Positions 14,155-27,868 of a stretch of DNA of 64,000 nt are shown here, piece by piece; position 1 is the first letter of the stretch, and every line of letters begins with the position of its first letter. The DNA is from Silurus meridionalis. Lineage: Eukaryota > Chordata > Actinopteri > Siluriformes > Siluridae. The translations under genes were made by a program, and so were the position numbers. Under the pieces are notes generated by a model. It saw nothing but the letters and a program-made list of their open reading frames with translations. It made no database searches and was not told where the DNA came from. Location of the stretch: NCBI RefSeq assembly GCF_014805685.1, contig NC_060906.1:10343846-10407845 (forward strand), written 5' to 3'.

Positions 14155-14360
14155 CCTTTTGAGTATGGTTCCTCTTAAGGTTTCTTCCTCATACCATCTC
14201 AGGGAGTTTTGCCTTACGACTCTCACACCTTGCTTGATCATTAGGGATAAAATGATAGTTTATAAAATATAAATGTATATGTTAGTCCCTATCTATGTAA
14301 AGCTGATTTGGGTTCATGTTGTTCAAAGTGCTTTAGAAATAAAACTGAATTGAATTATAG
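14155..14360 (+). repeat. Dispersed teleost repeat with a GTTTCTTCCTC head and AAATAAAACTGAATTG tail
   Basis: Copies share the order GGTTTCTTCCTCATACCATC, AGGGAGTTTT, TCATTAGGGATAAA, GTAAAGCTG.TT, AGTGCTTTA.AAATAAAA. Other copies: 25758-25960, 34320-34525 and 58680-58870 (reversed). It is non-coding and SINE-like in size; I cannot assign a family name. Confidence 0.6.
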
Positions 14361-15529
14361 GGGCTGTGATACTGTAGATGGTTTATGGTTTCTTTTGAAG
14401 ATGATGTCCAGTGATGAGAAGATGAAGGGGGAAAAACATGATGGTGATTCTTTCACACAGGAGGGACAATTGAGGGACAATAGAAAGGGGAGATATGTGT
14501 CAGCAGGATTTCCAATAAAAATATACATATATTCTAATCCAGTGACTCTTCAAAAGGTTGCATGGGTCTTTTACAGAGCTGACAGACCCTTTTACAGACC
14601 CTCAGCTTTCACAAATCCACCCCAAACCCAACCTCCTTCCTGTTAATATAACACAAATCAATACAGCTAGCAAGCTAGTCAATAGCAATCTCTGAGCTAA
14701 AACAATGTAGCGGGGTTAGCCATTCTCTTTAGCTATTATTTAAAAGAAATAACCCCGTTGATGGTTTGCAGAAGGTTCGAGAAGAAATATTGGTTACACG
14801 CAGATTAATGACTGGATGTGTGTCGAGTCCAGGTCGAGCTAAACGACACCGCTAGCTCGTTAGCTACACGTCAAACACACACACAGACAGACAATAACCA
14901 CTCAGCTAGCATACTGTACTACTTAGCAGGTTAGCACAATATTATAGGTTTTCCCCTGGCTTTGAGGAACCACATGGACACTACGTATTCTTACTAGTCT
15001 TACTGAAATGGTTACAAGCCCATGGAAACAATGTCATGGCAAATAAAAAGCAAGATGGTGTAATAAACAGAGGAATCAGGCAGCTAATACAGACACACAC
15101 AGGCCTGTCTAAATAAACAAAAGCAGAGCCATGATTTCTGTATTGTACCTCGTTTGCTGTCCTTATGCCTTGAATGTTCAGTAGACAACACGATTAGAGG
15201 TGAACAAGCAGGTGAAATAGGTGGTGATCTCCTGCAGTAAGGTGCAGCTCAGCCGGGATCCAGCGCAGTGATTCCCCCTGTCACATGACCAGGAAGTGAT
15301 CACACACTCTCACTCACTCACACACACACACACACACACACTTCTCATCTACTACACATTGTAGACACGTTGTCCCCTGATAATGACCCTCAGTTGTATT
15401 ATTAGGAGGTTTAAATTCATTGTTGTACAAATCACTACTAAACGTCATTTCAACCAGTGCAGTACACAATAAAACGAAACACCCCAGTACAAAGGTACTA
15501 CATGAGACAACATAAATGAACTGGAAGGA

Positions 15530-15720
15530 TGAGGGTTCAAGCCACAGTATCAGCAAACTGCCACTCTTGTGCCCTTGAACAAGGCCCTTAACCCTCAGTA
15601 CTCCAGGGATGCGGTATCATGGCTGACCATGCGCTCTGTCCACAGCTTTCTAATATCACTGCGACATGCGAAGAAAGAATTTAATTGTGCTGTAAAGTAG
15701 ATGTGACGAGCATAAAGCAG
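15530..15720 (+). repeat. tRNA-derived SINE fragment
   Basis: GAGGGTTCAAGCCAC (box B-like), GAACAAGGCCCTTAACCCTC, then GACCATGCGCTCTG and GCGAAGAAAGAATTTAATTG. It shares its 3' half with 59155-59365. Confidence 0.6.
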
Positions 15721-15879
15721 GTTTACATGAACAGCCTAAAAATCCATAAAGTTACTAAGCAACTCAAGAACTATAAGGATGGGTTTGGAATGTAATATTA
15801 ACTACTATAATGGATCAGGACCACTGTTTGCATCGACAGTTCTGCATGTAAGCACTTATCACTAAACACCACTGTACAT

Positions 15880-16320
15880 GTGATAAGTGTGTCCTTCCAG
15901 TCCCTTCATGTTGATGGCTTGTGGAAAGAAACTGTTGCACAGTCTGGATGTGAGTGTGTGAATACAGGGTGTGTGTCTGTGTGTGCTGTCAGCCACAATG
16001 CTTGTGGCTTTACAGATGCATCGTGTGATGTAAACATCCATGATGGAGGAAAGAGAGAGACTGATTATCTTCTAAACTGTCCTCACTATCCACTGCAGGA
16101 TCTTGTGGGCAATTTCCAAACCAGGCAGTGATGCAGCTTCTCAGGATGCTCTCGAAGGTCTCTCTGTAGAATGTTGTACGTGTGTTGATCTTTCCTCACC
16201 TTTCTCAGAAAGTAGAGACACTGCTAGGCTTTCCTTGTTATGAAGTTGGTGATGAGGGACCAGGTGAAGGTTCTCTGCCAGGTCTACAACAATCTTCATT
16301 GAGATCATGGCCACACTACA
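15880..16320. repeat. Dispersed LINE-like repeat fragment
   Basis: The text TGTGGAAAGAAACTGTTGCAC, CAGGCAGTGATGCAGCTTCT, CAGGATGCTCTCGAAGGTCT and AAGTAGAGACACTGC is a widely dispersed fish sequence in my experience, but I cannot name its family. No intact frame. Confidence 0.4.
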
Positions 16321-16914
16321 TGACCAAATGATCACACTACATGGCTAAATGTTTGTAGACACCAGATCATCAGACATATGTTGGTTTTCCTCACTAGAAT
16401 GTCCGAATTTAGTTTTCCTCCACTAGATCGAAGAAGATCAAATGTGCCTGACAATGCCAATGTGCATAAAGCAAGTTCTATGAAAATTTAATGTACGAGT
16501 AGAAGACCTCGGGTGTCATTCTCAATAATGATCTTGTAGCTGAAAAGCTTTCCCAGAAGAGTAGAGTGTAATTAACAGCAAAGGCAGATTGAATCTCAAA
16601 CAAGGTGTTTAAGTGGTGCATGTGGGTGTAATAGTCAGGTTTATACAAACCATACAGTATATCTATCAATACCTGAAACAATTATAGTTGAAGAATGTTC
16701 CATAAATAAGATCATCATTCATAATAAGAATGATGTGGATGGAAATCGTAACCCACTAATCTTCAGCTTTGAACGGTGCTTAGTCTATCTCTTTTTTTTT
16801 AGTTAATTTGTGCATTTAATATAACTTTAGTAGCTGCTTAATCCTGGTCAGGGTTGCTCTGGGTCCAGATCACTGGGCACAAAGTGGAAGAATGTACCTC
16901 AGAAACAACCCTTA

Positions 16915-17275
16915 ATCCAAAAAGGTTGGGAGGCTGTGTAAAATGTAAATAAAAACAAAATTCAATGACTTGCAAATCTCATAAAATCATATTTTATTCA
17001 CAATAGAACATATAAACCATATCAAATATTTAAATTACCATTTAAAGGGGGGGAAAGGATATTTAAAATTTGTTGGCTGCAACAGGTCTAAAAAAAAGTT
17101 GGGACAGGGCCACGTTTACCAAAAAAAATAAACACAATATAAAACTTATTTTTTCCCCTAAAATGGTAAAAAAAAATTCTGTTTGTTGTGAATGCAATAT
17201 GGATTTATGAGATTTGCAAATTAGTGCAATCTGTTTCTGTTTTTTGCACACTGTCCCGTTTTTTGAACTGAAAAG
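16915..17275. mobile_element. Tc1-type MITE
   Basis: The segment TTGCAAATCTCATAAAATCATA (here shortened) near 16972 is repeated inverted near 17195 as TATGGATTTATGAGATTTGCAA. It is flanked by AAGTTGGGACAGGG-type sequence typical of the same Tc1 family as 20403-21320. About 360 bp, non-coding. Confidence 0.65.
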
Positions 17276-18599
17276 ATCAACAATATAAGTTGAGTTGGTG
17301 AGTTTATGCCAGACCTGCTTAATACCACCACCTGCAAGTCACAAAAGGCTAAAGTCGGTTACATAGATTAACACGGTAAAGTATTATGGCTGTTCAGGAG
17401 TACGGTATTGAGTCATACTGGTAAAAGAGTAAAAAAACTCCTGGTATAGTAACCTGATTCTTTGATTGTGCTTGGAAAAACTGGAAAACGGAAAAAAAAA
17501 ATTCATATAATCATTCATATGAATCTCAAAGCCAAGAACCAGAACTCAAAATCAAATCAGGATCAAAGAGCATGATAGTTAATCCATAATGTACATTGTT
17601 CGGATGGAATCTGTGTAATTAAATGTCACTGTTTTTGTGAAAGCTAGCTCATTTATACAATTACCCATTCTATTCAATTACTATTAACTACTACTGTTAA
17701 ACTTATTGATTAACTGTCATAATTCAAAATTTGACTGAAAGGATAGAAAGAGTGATGTATGCATTATACAACACACTGTATAATGATATATAAATCCATA
17801 CTGTAGCACATTGTTGGCCGCATTGGGTCCAGGAAAACTCAGAGCTCAGGATTTTAAAATGCTCATGGGTCTAATAAAACAAATAAACTAATAAAAAGAT
17901 ATGTATATAGTGCAGTTACCTGTTTGTGATTTTTGTATACTCATAAAATAAATTGGAACATGTAATCAAAGAGCTTATAAACCTATATGAGAACCCTGTG
18001 CTCTAAAAAAATAATAGCATAAGCAACAGTTCTGTTTTGTCCAATCAAAGACAGGTTTGAGTGATGATACTTCACGTGTCCTCACTTGTGAAATGATGGA
18101 TTTAATCCAGTTTTCATGAACGTTAAGCATACTTGATACAAAAACAGCTCTTTGGAAGCATGGTTTACTGAGTAAGCATGGAATATTTTTCATATATTAC
18201 ATGACAACTTCTTAAGCAGATGTGACTGAGTGTCTCTCCTGAGGAAGTGAAGAACTTAGCGAAGTGGAATGATGAGGTTCTGTGACCTTGGAAATCAACT
18301 GGAAGCAGAGGAACTGTTCATTCCTACCAGTAAACTCCTTACACGGTGTTGATGGATGTGTCAATTATTTATTTATAGTAAGTCATTGTGAATTGTATAA
18401 TATATAATCAGCTGTTGATGATCAAAATAAAGCGGCTGATTAAGACAATAGAACAGGCTGTACTGCTTAATGTACAAATGTTTATTAGATAACTTACATT
18501 TAGAGCTGTGCTTTTTGAACATCCTATTCCACATGTAGTGCCTATTTGCTGTTATCATAACCTCCACTCTTCTTATTAAAATCAGGTACTTGTATGAGA

Positions 18600-18906
18600 T
18601 GTATTGTGAGGAGGCCTGAGTTGAATTCAACCTTCCAATTCATCCCAAAGGTGTTCAGTAGGGTTGAGGTCAGAGCTTTATAGCAGGCCACTCAAGATCT
18701 TCCACTCCAACCCATTTCAAGCATGTCTTCATTGATCTGGCTTTGTGCACATGGGCATTGTTATGCTAGAACAGGTTTCGCTCTCCTAGTTTAAGTGAAG
18801 AGAAATGTATTCTATACAAATGTGTACCAACTTTGTGGTAACTGTATGGAGAACAACCACATGTGGGTGGAAAAGTCAGGTGTCCTAATAATTTTGTCTA
18901 TATAGT
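18600..18906. mobile_element. Tc1-derived MITE half
   Basis: It carries the typical order GTTCAGTAGGGTTGAGGTCAG, TTCCACTCCAACCC, GGGCATTGTTATGCT, CAGGTGTCCTAATAATTTTG and ends TATATAGTG. Relatives in either orientation: 11575-11805, 16325-16690, 24340-24760, 32262-32620 (itpa intron 2), 34640-34745 and 45220-45580 (dnm3 intron 1). All are non-coding remnants. Confidence 0.6.
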
Positions 18907-18988
18907 GGACAGTACAAGCTCTGGATCAAACCATGCACCAAAGAGCTGTGAGGCAGCAACACTAAAATAACATATAACATGGTATAAA

Positions 18989-18989
<1 letters not shown>

Positions 18990-19066
<77 letters not shown>
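18990..19066. repeat. (TA)n microsatellite
   Basis: About 38 TA units directly after the Tc1 MITE half at 18600-18906. Confidence 0.95.
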
Positions 19067-19067
<1 letters not shown>

Positions 19068-19924
19068 ATATCAACAAGTAGAGCTTATGGGATCGGAATG
19101 CCGAATGCTGAATGGTGGAAGCATTAAAATAGATACTAATCTATAATAGTAAATGCCGGACCACCAAGGGTTATTATTCTTATTAAATTAGAAATAAAAA
19201 TAGCTTCTTCTAATAACCTGAATTTTTTTTAACTATTTTATTTTAATAAACTATTGTAAAACAATTAATAGCAAACACATATACTTGTAATAGTGAGAAT
19301 CTCTAGAACAGTATTTTTAGCCCAGCTGTTTTCTATGAATAAATTATTAAAGACTGGTTAGATTTAATCTTTTCTTATCCGTTTTTTCAATTACGATTCA
19401 GACATTGTGTCACCTGTCTATTGAACCTGATATTTGACACATTCAGTCAACGAGAACATTTTGTTTCTTTCGCTGGAATACTGAGCAAAAAAACCCCATT
19501 GATGACCACTATGGAAAAAATTAGTCATACCATGAAATCAAGCTGAAGTTAGCCAAGCTTTTCAAGCGTCGTTTTTACTTTGTTGCTGGTGGTATGTTTC
19601 TTGCCTGATTATTTTTCGTTGTTTATTCATAGTCATGCAGGTTCTATGTGTCATCTCACAGCTTTCTGTTGTTGACAATGCCTTTGAAAGTTTGCTATGT
19701 TTGTGTGTAGACAAGTGAATGGATGAGAGGAATAAATGGATATTGTTCTAGTTAGAACAGAGAATGAGGGTGAAGCTGTTCTTTTTCAGTAAACAGTTTA
19801 TTCCTTGTGACCTGTGAGTTCATCAAAGGCAGGAGAAGAGAGTATTAAACTAAACATACTTTCATTATAGGATTTTAGTGCAAAGGACGGCCAAAGGACT
19901 ATTTATATTAAATAAATCATAGAA

Positions 19925-21995
19925 ATTTCAGTTTCTTTAAAAATTACATATCTGTCACTGGTTCATTTATTATGAAATCAATATTTGGTGTGACCACCAT
20001 TTAACTGCAAAACATCAATTCTTCTAGGTATACTTGCGCACAGCTTTTGCAGGATTTAAGCAAGTAGTTCCTGCCTCTAATCCTACTGTCTTTTCATTTA
20101 ATCCCAGACAGACTTAATAATAATGAGATCACGACTCTGTAGGGGCCAAGCCCTCATTTCCAGATCTCCTAGTTCTTCTCTATGCTGAAGATAGTTCTTA
20201 ATGATATTGGCTGTATGTTTGGGGTCATTATCCTGCTTCAGTTTTTGATTTGGGGTCAATCAAACGCCTTCCTGGTGGTATTGCTTGATGCATAAGTATC
20301 TGCCTGTATTTCTCTGCAGCTCCCAACTTGCAGGAAACCTCCACCATGCCTCACTGTTGATTGCATACACTCATTATTGTATTGTGTCCTGCTACAGACA
20401 ATTACAACTCCAGATACTGTGTAGTAAAACCTTAAAAAAATGTGCAAGCTGCCCATTCCACAGGCATTAATGCACTCCAATACCATCAGAGATGCTTTTT
20501 GAAGTACTGAGGATTTGAGTTCCAAATACCAATGCAAATTTCAAAACGTCTGAACACAGAACAGTTTTCCACTTTGCCTCAATTCATTTTAAATTAGCTT
20601 TAGCCCAGAGAGAATGGCAACATTTCTGGATCATGTTCATGCATGCCCTCTTCTTTATATGATTTAACCTGCATTTGAGGATAACATGGCCAACTGTGTT
20701 TGCAGACAATGGTTTCTTTGTCGGTGGTGTTATTGAGCTCATGCAGTGATTTCCATTACAGATTCATGACTGTTTTAAATGCAGTGACGCCTGAGGGCCC
20801 AAAGATTACCAGCATCTGATATTGATTTTCGCCCTTGTCCCCTTCTGCACAGAGATTTCTCCAGATTCTTTAAAACTTTGATAATATTATGTACTGTAAA
20901 TGATGAGATATTGAACTGTTTTGCAATTGTATGTTGAGGAACATTATTCTGAAATTGATCCACAATTTGTAGACAGAGTCTTTCACAGATTGATGAATCT
21001 CGGCCCATCTTTAATTCTGAGAGACTTTGCCTCTCTAAGATACACTATTTATATCCAATCTACTTACTGACCTGTTGTCAGTTAATCTCATTAGTTGCAA
21101 ATTGTATTTCCAACTGTTGAATTTTATTAACAATTACTTTTTCCAGACTTTTGTTGCCACATCCCAACTTTTTTGAGACGTGTTACAGCCATCAAATTCA
21201 AAATTGTCTTATTTTTTTCTTTAAAAAATACATTTGTTATGTTTTCTATGTTCTATTGTGAATAAAATGTGGATATATGAGATTAAACAGTATCCCAAAT
21301 TCTTTTGGAATTGGGTTGTATTTCATATTTTGAAAAAAAGCTTAATTATGCTCATGCTTAATTGAGTCGCACCCTATAAGGAGGCTTTGTTTCCATGTTG
21401 GAGGTATGGTTTTTTGGCAAAAGACAAGACAATATATGGTTATATTTGGGTCCCACTGTTTTTCGCCAGTTCTTTGCAGATGGCACTGGTGGACATCTAC
21501 CTGTGTCAAAGGGAAGTAACTATGATGTGTCTTTCATCTGCTGCATTAAGTTTCTTTGGCGGACCACTGTGTCTACAGTCTGCAAAGTTTCCCATTTCAT
21601 TGTGCTTCTTCAAATTAGCTTGAACAGCACATCTTGAAACCTCAATCTGCTTTAAAATCTTTGACTGGGGAAAACCTTGCTGATGCAGTATAACTACCTG
21701 GTGTCTTGTTGCTGTGCTCAGTCTTGCCATGGTGTATCACCTGTGACATGAAACTGCCACAACCTCACCTTAGTGCCACTCTGAGTTTGGCTCCTCAACC
21801 AGTTTGAAGCTCCTACACAGCTGTTTCTGTTCCAGTTAACTGACATGTAAAATTGATAATCATACACCTCTCTCTGATCCTACAAAATCCCTGACTTTGT
21901 GCAAAAGTACAAATTAAAAGTAGAATTGTGGTCACACCAAATATTAATTTTATTTGGCTTTATTAATGACTGAAAAAAATAAATGAATTAACTTT
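19925..21995 (-). mobile_element. Degenerate Tc1-like element, split by a second nested Tc1 copy
   Basis: The outer element has inverted ends around ATATTTGGTGTGACCACC (19980-20000) and GTGGTCACACCAAATATT (21930-21948). The transposase N-terminus on the minus strand starts at 21730 (MARLSTATRHQVVILHQQG, a helix-turn-helix paired-type domain). The 20300-20400 part carries the typical Tc1 STVRHGGG segment in broken frames. The outer sequence stops near 20402 and resumes near 21321, with a different Tc1 copy between. Stops and frameshifts make it inactive. Confidence 0.8.
20403..21320 (-). mobile_element. Nested Tc1/mariner copy inside the older Tc1 element
   Basis: It is bounded by TACAACTCC at 20403 and GGGTTGTA ending at 21320, inverted ends with TA target dinucleotides. 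The transposase N-terminal fragment lies on the minus strand 21008-20775 (MGRDSSICERLCLQIVDQF...). The left side is internally deleted. Relatives of this family appear at 16915-17275 (a MITE with inverted ends around GCAAATCTCATAAA) and 28265-28650. Confidence 0.7.
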
Positions 21996-22509
21996 TATTT
22001 TTGAAAGTATTTCTCACTATGTATACATATTATACTATTTTCTCATACTTCAATATTTGTATTGATTACTATTTTTACTTTCACTCCATTGAAATGCTAC
22101 ACCGTACTTTTATTTATCACTGTATTTTGTGCTTTTTTCTAATGATAAAACAAAGGTTAAAAAAAGTCTATTCCGCCTCATATATTCTTACAGACTCTCC
22201 ACAAGTGGAGTACCTTAAAGGCTCTGTGAAAGCATTCAATAAAGAACCATTACTTTAACTTTGCCTGGATCCTTTTTTTATCTACATTGGCATACAATTT
22301 GCATCATAAAAAGAACAGGAATATATCTTACTGGGAGTAGTCACGTTATGCAGATAAGAAACAGAGGAAGGAAAACCAGCCAACCAGATGTTGAGCAGCT
22401 GTTAAAGAGGATGCAATACTTTCCAAATTGCCTAAGAGGAAGGACTTTAAAGCAAATTGCTACTATCATGAATATAGTGATCATGGGCATGGAAAATGGT
22501 TGGATGACC

Positions 22510-22512
<3 letters not shown>

Positions 22513-22569
<57 letters not shown>
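22513..22569. repeat. (GA)n microsatellite
   Basis: About 28 GA units. Confidence 0.95.
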
Positions 22570-22572
<3 letters not shown>

Positions 22573-22689
22573 TGCAGTTAATCTCATAGAGCATGGAAGT
22601 ACCACAGCATGGCAATTAACAGACCAGCAAGGCTTGAACTGTCCCTTAATATGCTGTAACAGGAGGTCAGGTGTCATTTTATTTAGAAT

Positions 22690-24339
22690 CTCAATTTTGA
22701 TCTTTATTGATTTTGATGAAATTTACATTCATTAACTAATTTTTTGTTCAGTGTGCATTTGACGGTGTTGAGATCTAACTTGCAGATTATTCTTTATGTA
22801 GATAGTAAAATACATCAAGAAAGACACTAAGAAATTGATGACCATTACCACAGAATGGCACCCTGGTGACTGCTAAATCCTGCTGTGGATGTATGTATAT
22901 GTTTTTAAGCCTGGAAACATTATTGTGAACAGCCAGCCTGCAGACGTGCAACATCTTGAGCGTCCCCTTCAGGGTAAGGAATGTTGTTGTCTTTAATTGA
23001 GGAATCCTGAGGGAAAGAACAGTTTTTAGAAGCTCAGGCTCATAAGCCCAGCAGGAAACGGGACAGAGACACAACCTGGATTTGTTTTATGTGGCTCTGA
23101 TAGGGACAGTCAACACGGGCTAATTAAATGCCAGGAACACATTTTCTAAGCATCTGCCCCTGTGTTTTTTCTAATGATTATTATTGTTGTTGTTGTGTCT
23201 GCCAGTTCCACAGATTTAGTGCCAAGAATGCCAGAGGAAGTGATGTTTTTAATTTCCAACTCCTTTTCCACACAGAGATGCCTTAAATAACATTGGCCCC
23301 CATTTAATAAGCTGGAGATAAACAGATTTAATTGTACAAAATAATACAAGCATTTACACAAGAAACTCATGAAAATCTGGTAATTTAGAAAATTGCTTTT
23401 GAGTGTGTGCTAATCAATTTTATATCATATCATGTGCAAATATTACAGCAATAATATCTGGAATGTACTGGGTTTCTGCCCAATTCTAAAAGTAAAAAAA
23501 AAACATTTAAAAATCTAAGTCTTTAATTCGCTGTTCTTGGTCTTAAATCATTTTAAACAGGTTTTAATTTTTAGATGTCCATGTAACGATACCTCTAGTG
23601 CTCATTGAAATGCTCCTGCAGCACTTTAGAATGTTTTTGTTTGTTAGTTTCCTTGGTGTTGTGTTTTTTTCTTTAACAGTTAATCGGTTTTGTGTTATTG
23701 GTGCAAATCTCTTTTGAATTGTACCACAGTCGTAAAATGGATTTTATTTTTCAGCTATGGGGAAGTGCAAGTTTAGCGATACTTGACATGAGAAGTAAAT
23801 GAACTGAGTGCTTGGTTAAGGCCAGTTGCTAATAATGATTTTGTGTGTGTGTTTGATGTTGTGATATAGGTCTTATATTTCATTCTTTAAGGTCTTAAAA
23901 AGGTCTCAAAAAGTCTTTCGTTTGACCTGCAGAAACCCTGATATATAATCAAGTTTAAATTCCTGATTTTATTCCTCATTCAGCAGATGTAGAGGTGTTT
24001 TAGCATCTCTTTCAAAAGAAACACACCGTCGTGCATTGAAAAAATTTTGTGAAAATCACTAATTAATTAATTGGGCAAAAAAACAAAGGATGAGCTGGTC
24101 TTTCATCACAAAAACCATAACTCTAAATTGTCATTTCTTCCATCTGTCTGTTCAGTTGGATTTGGAGTTTGTGGGCATCACTTAAATACTTGACAGGTGT
24201 TTTGACACACTTGTGAGAAATGATGAATGACGTACGAAGTAAAAAAGGCTTTTCTAAAACTTTTTTTGAATCTGCCTGAAATCTTTAGGTTGTTTGGCTT
24301 ACACAAACATTTATACACAAAAATTGCACTTAATTAACA
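22690..24339. other. Non-coding interval, no feature recognised
   Basis: AT-rich sequence without repeats that I can name, tRNA-like folds or conserved coding text. A 95-codon minus-strand frame (23074-22787) has no recognisable content. Confidence 0.5.
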
Positions 24340-24760
24340 TCGACCATACAGTATATGGACATTTATAGAGGCCCACAAATTGTGGAGGCCCACAAATTGT
24401 ATAGGACGTCTTTGAAAGCGTTAACTTTAAACTTTCCTTTACTTGAACTAGGAGACTCAAGGCTGTTCTAGCATGACAATACCCCTATACACAAAGCCAG
24501 CTCTTCGAAGATATGGTTTACATGGGTTGGAGAGAAAGATCTTGAGTTGCCTGCTATAGAGCTCTGACCTCAACCCTACTGAACACATTTGGGATGAATT
24601 GGAACGCTGACTGCACCCCAGGCCTCCTCACCTACATCATCACCTGACGATATTAATGTTCTTGAGGGTGAATGAGCACAAGAAGAATGGAAGGTTAGAA
24701 GAAGAATGGAAGTTATTATAACAGCAGATTGGGACTACATGTGGAATAGGAGAAAATTAA
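24340..24760. mobile_element. Tc1-derived MITE, reverse orientation
   Basis: Read in reverse it matches the 18600-18906 family: ACCTCAACCCTACTGAACAC, GGGATGAATTGGAACGC, CCCCAGGCCTCCTCACC. It starts near a CAGTATATGGACATTTATAG terminus. Confidence 0.6.
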
Positions 24761-24894
24761 ATCAAGCCAGAAAATTTTATTTATTCATAAAAGTAACAAT
24801 GTCTCTATGATACAGTTTATAATACAATTTATCGCTTATATAGTAATTTGTAATTGTTCTTAAATACATATTCAGGAGCCCAATAAAATAGCTT

Positions 24895-25415
24895 CTTCTT
24901 TTTCTTCTTCTGGCTGCTCCCATTAGGGGTCCCAGATCATCTGTTTCCATACTACACTGTCCTCTACATCTGCCTCTTTCAAACCAACTAGCTGCATGTC
25001 CTCCCTCATTACATTCATAAATCTTCTTCTTTTCCTCCTTCCTTCAATCCTCAGCATTCTCCTAATGATATACCCCATGTCCCTCCTCTGCACATGTCCA
25101 AACCATCAATCAGTCCTACATGCGCTGTCCCTCTAATAAACTCGTTTCTAATCCTGTCCATTGTCGTCACTCCCAACGAAAACCTCAACATCTTCAGCTC
25201 TGCTACCTCCAGCTCCACCTCCTGTCTTTTACTCAATGCCACTGTCTCTAAACCATACAACATCACAGGTCTCACCACAGTCCTATAAACTTTCCCTTTT
25301 ACTCTTGCAGATACTCTTCTATAAAAATCACTCCTGTAACTCTTCTCCACCCACTCCACCCTGCCTGCACTCTTTTCTTCACTTCTCTAACACACTCTCC
25401 ATTACTTTGCACAGT
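24895..25415 (-). mobile_element. 5'-truncated RTE-type LINE fragment
   Basis: On the minus strand 25359-25051 encodes the C-terminal part of a reverse transcriptase ([20 protein letters not shown], then LKMLRFSLGVTTMDRIRNE). It is followed downstream by the [21 protein letters not shown] basic tail in broken frame. This is the pattern of RTE-clade LINEs in fish. Similar tails at 26500-26900 and 47970-48430 have the same orientation. Confidence 0.75.
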
Positions 25416-26499
25416 TAAGCACAATAACACGTATTAACTTCAATAAACTGAAGCAGGACATGAGTGCACACAGATGTATAATCTCCTTTATGGCTGCATA
25501 AAATATTGTAGCAGTGTAACGGCGGTGTTTCTGTATATATGTCTTCTGAAACTCAAGCCAAAGAGACCAGACATATGAATTATTGTAGTATGAGGTCAGG
25601 AAATGCAGACCAGTGTCTCTTGTGCAGCTGGGGATGGTTCCACTTCAACAGCCTAAAGATCCATGAAAATACTGAGCAACACAAGAACTTTGTGGATGAA
25701 TTCGGACTGTAACAATGATCAACTGTAATAAATAGACATCCGGTAAGTCTGGTTCCTCTTGAGGTTTCTTAGTCATACCATCTCATGAAGATTTTCTTTG
25801 CCACAGTCATCACTGGCTTGTTCATTAAGGATAAACTTACAGTACAATTATATGGAATAAACGTATACATTCTTTTATTACTGCTTTCTCTCTGTAAAGC
25901 TGCTTCAACATTGTCCATTGTCCATTGTCACCTTGGTGATGAGCAGAAAAGCACTTCAGAAAAGCAGAACACTGAAAGAATTTTTCCAATATTCAGCTAT
26001 CCAATGTCCGTGATATTGTGCCCATGATAGTCTCAGATTCCTGTTTTTTTGACTGTTGGGGTCCATCCACCTGAAGTTTTGACAAGCTGTGTGTTTTCAA
26101 ATGCTTTTCTGCTCACCATGCTTTTAAAGAGTGAAAAACCTGATGCTCACTGGATGTTTTTTGCTCTAAACTCTCCTGTTCTCTGTGAAATGTACACAGT
26201 TGTAGTAATATTTAAACCAACCAATCTGGCTCCAACAATAATGCCACGGTTAATGTCACTGAGAAGTGTGTCTTTTCCCATTCTAATGTCTGATGTGAAC
26301 ATTAACTATTAACTGCATGACTGCTGCATGACAGAGTTTCTGCATTGTGCTGCTACCACATGATTGGCTGTTTAGATAATTGTACAATTGACCAATATGT
26401 TCCTTCTTAATTACAACAGAAAGTAATTTTTTGCTCTAAGCATGGGGATAAATATCATGAATAAGTTAATAAGTATCAGTATTAATAAATCTTGTTCTT

Positions 26500-26900
26500 C
26501 TTCTTTTGGCTTCTCCCATTAGGGGTCGCCACAGCGGATCATCTGTCTCCATACCCCCTGTCGTCTATATCTGCCTCTTTCAAACCAACCACCTGCATGT
26601 CTTTCCTCACCACATCCATAAACCTCCTCCTTGGTCTTCCTCTTTTCCTCCTTCCTGGTGGCTCCATCCTCAGCATTCTCCTACCGATATACCCCATGTC
26701 CCTCCCCTGCACATGTCCAAACCATCTCAATCTCGCCTCCCTCTCCTTGTCTCCAAAACGTCCTACATACGCTGTCCCTCTAATAACTTGTTTCTAATCC
26801 TGTCCATCCTCATCACTCCTAATTACATTTTAACATCTTTAGCGCTGCTACCTCCAGTTCCATCTCCTGTCTTTGACTCAATGCCACTGTCTCTAAACCA
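26500..26900 (-). mobile_element. RTE-type LINE 3' fragment
   Basis: The minus strand 26730-26539 reads [20 protein letters not shown], then [18 protein letters not shown], the very C-terminus of the RTE polyprotein, with upstream RT sequence frameshifted. It begins 5' truncated at about 26900. Confidence 0.75.
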
Positions 26901-27462
26901 GTTTTAATAAATATAATAATTTATTGAAACAATAAATACACAATGAAACACTGTGGCTAGTTTTTCTAGGACATGTCTTTTTGATCTACTTCTTCAGAAA
27001 AATACGTTTTCTGCTTTCTGTAGTTCAACCTTCAGTTTCCAGTCAGTACCTTGGTTTCCTGAAAAGGGAGTGCAAAGGAGCAGAGGGAAAAAAATAGTCA
27101 GAAGTGATAAAACAGTTTCCAAATGGTGGCCATAACGAGCAACACAAGCAGTGAATGCTCTGAGGGCAATGGGTATGGCTGGAGTCACCTGAGAAAACAG
27201 AATCTGCCACAGTAACACGTTGGAGATTAATGGACCTTTCTCGATTCTCTAAGCAGCGGTGGCTCCTGAGACCTGCAGGAAGCAGCGGTGATATATTAAT
27301 ATATCTTCATGTTAAAAATATTATCATTTTTTGTAGCATGCTTGATTCAAAGCGGTGGATTTCATGTTTATTTCCAAAGTCAGTGTTGTGTCCACTTTAC
27401 ATGACTACAAGGAATATGAATGGATTTATAAAAAAACAAAAAACAAAACAAATATTATTATT

Positions 27463-27467
<5 letters not shown>

Positions 27468-27553
<86 letters not shown>

Positions 27554-27810
27554 TATATATTTTAATACTCTAATCAACATGGGCATGAACAAATATGGAT
27601 GCTTCATGCAAATCTTTGTGCTTAGTGAAACCAAACTCAACATAGGGCATGAAGGTAAAATATTCTTGTAAATGTTTTAAAGTAATTATAGTGTTTTAAA
27701 TTACGTAAAATATCAGGACACCAAACGAAACCTTTGCCATGTTTTTATGTTTGCATAATGGTTTGAGACTTGGTTTAGAAAAGGGGTCGGGAATAAATGT
27801 GTTGCGCTAA

Positions 27811-27868
<58 letters not shown>

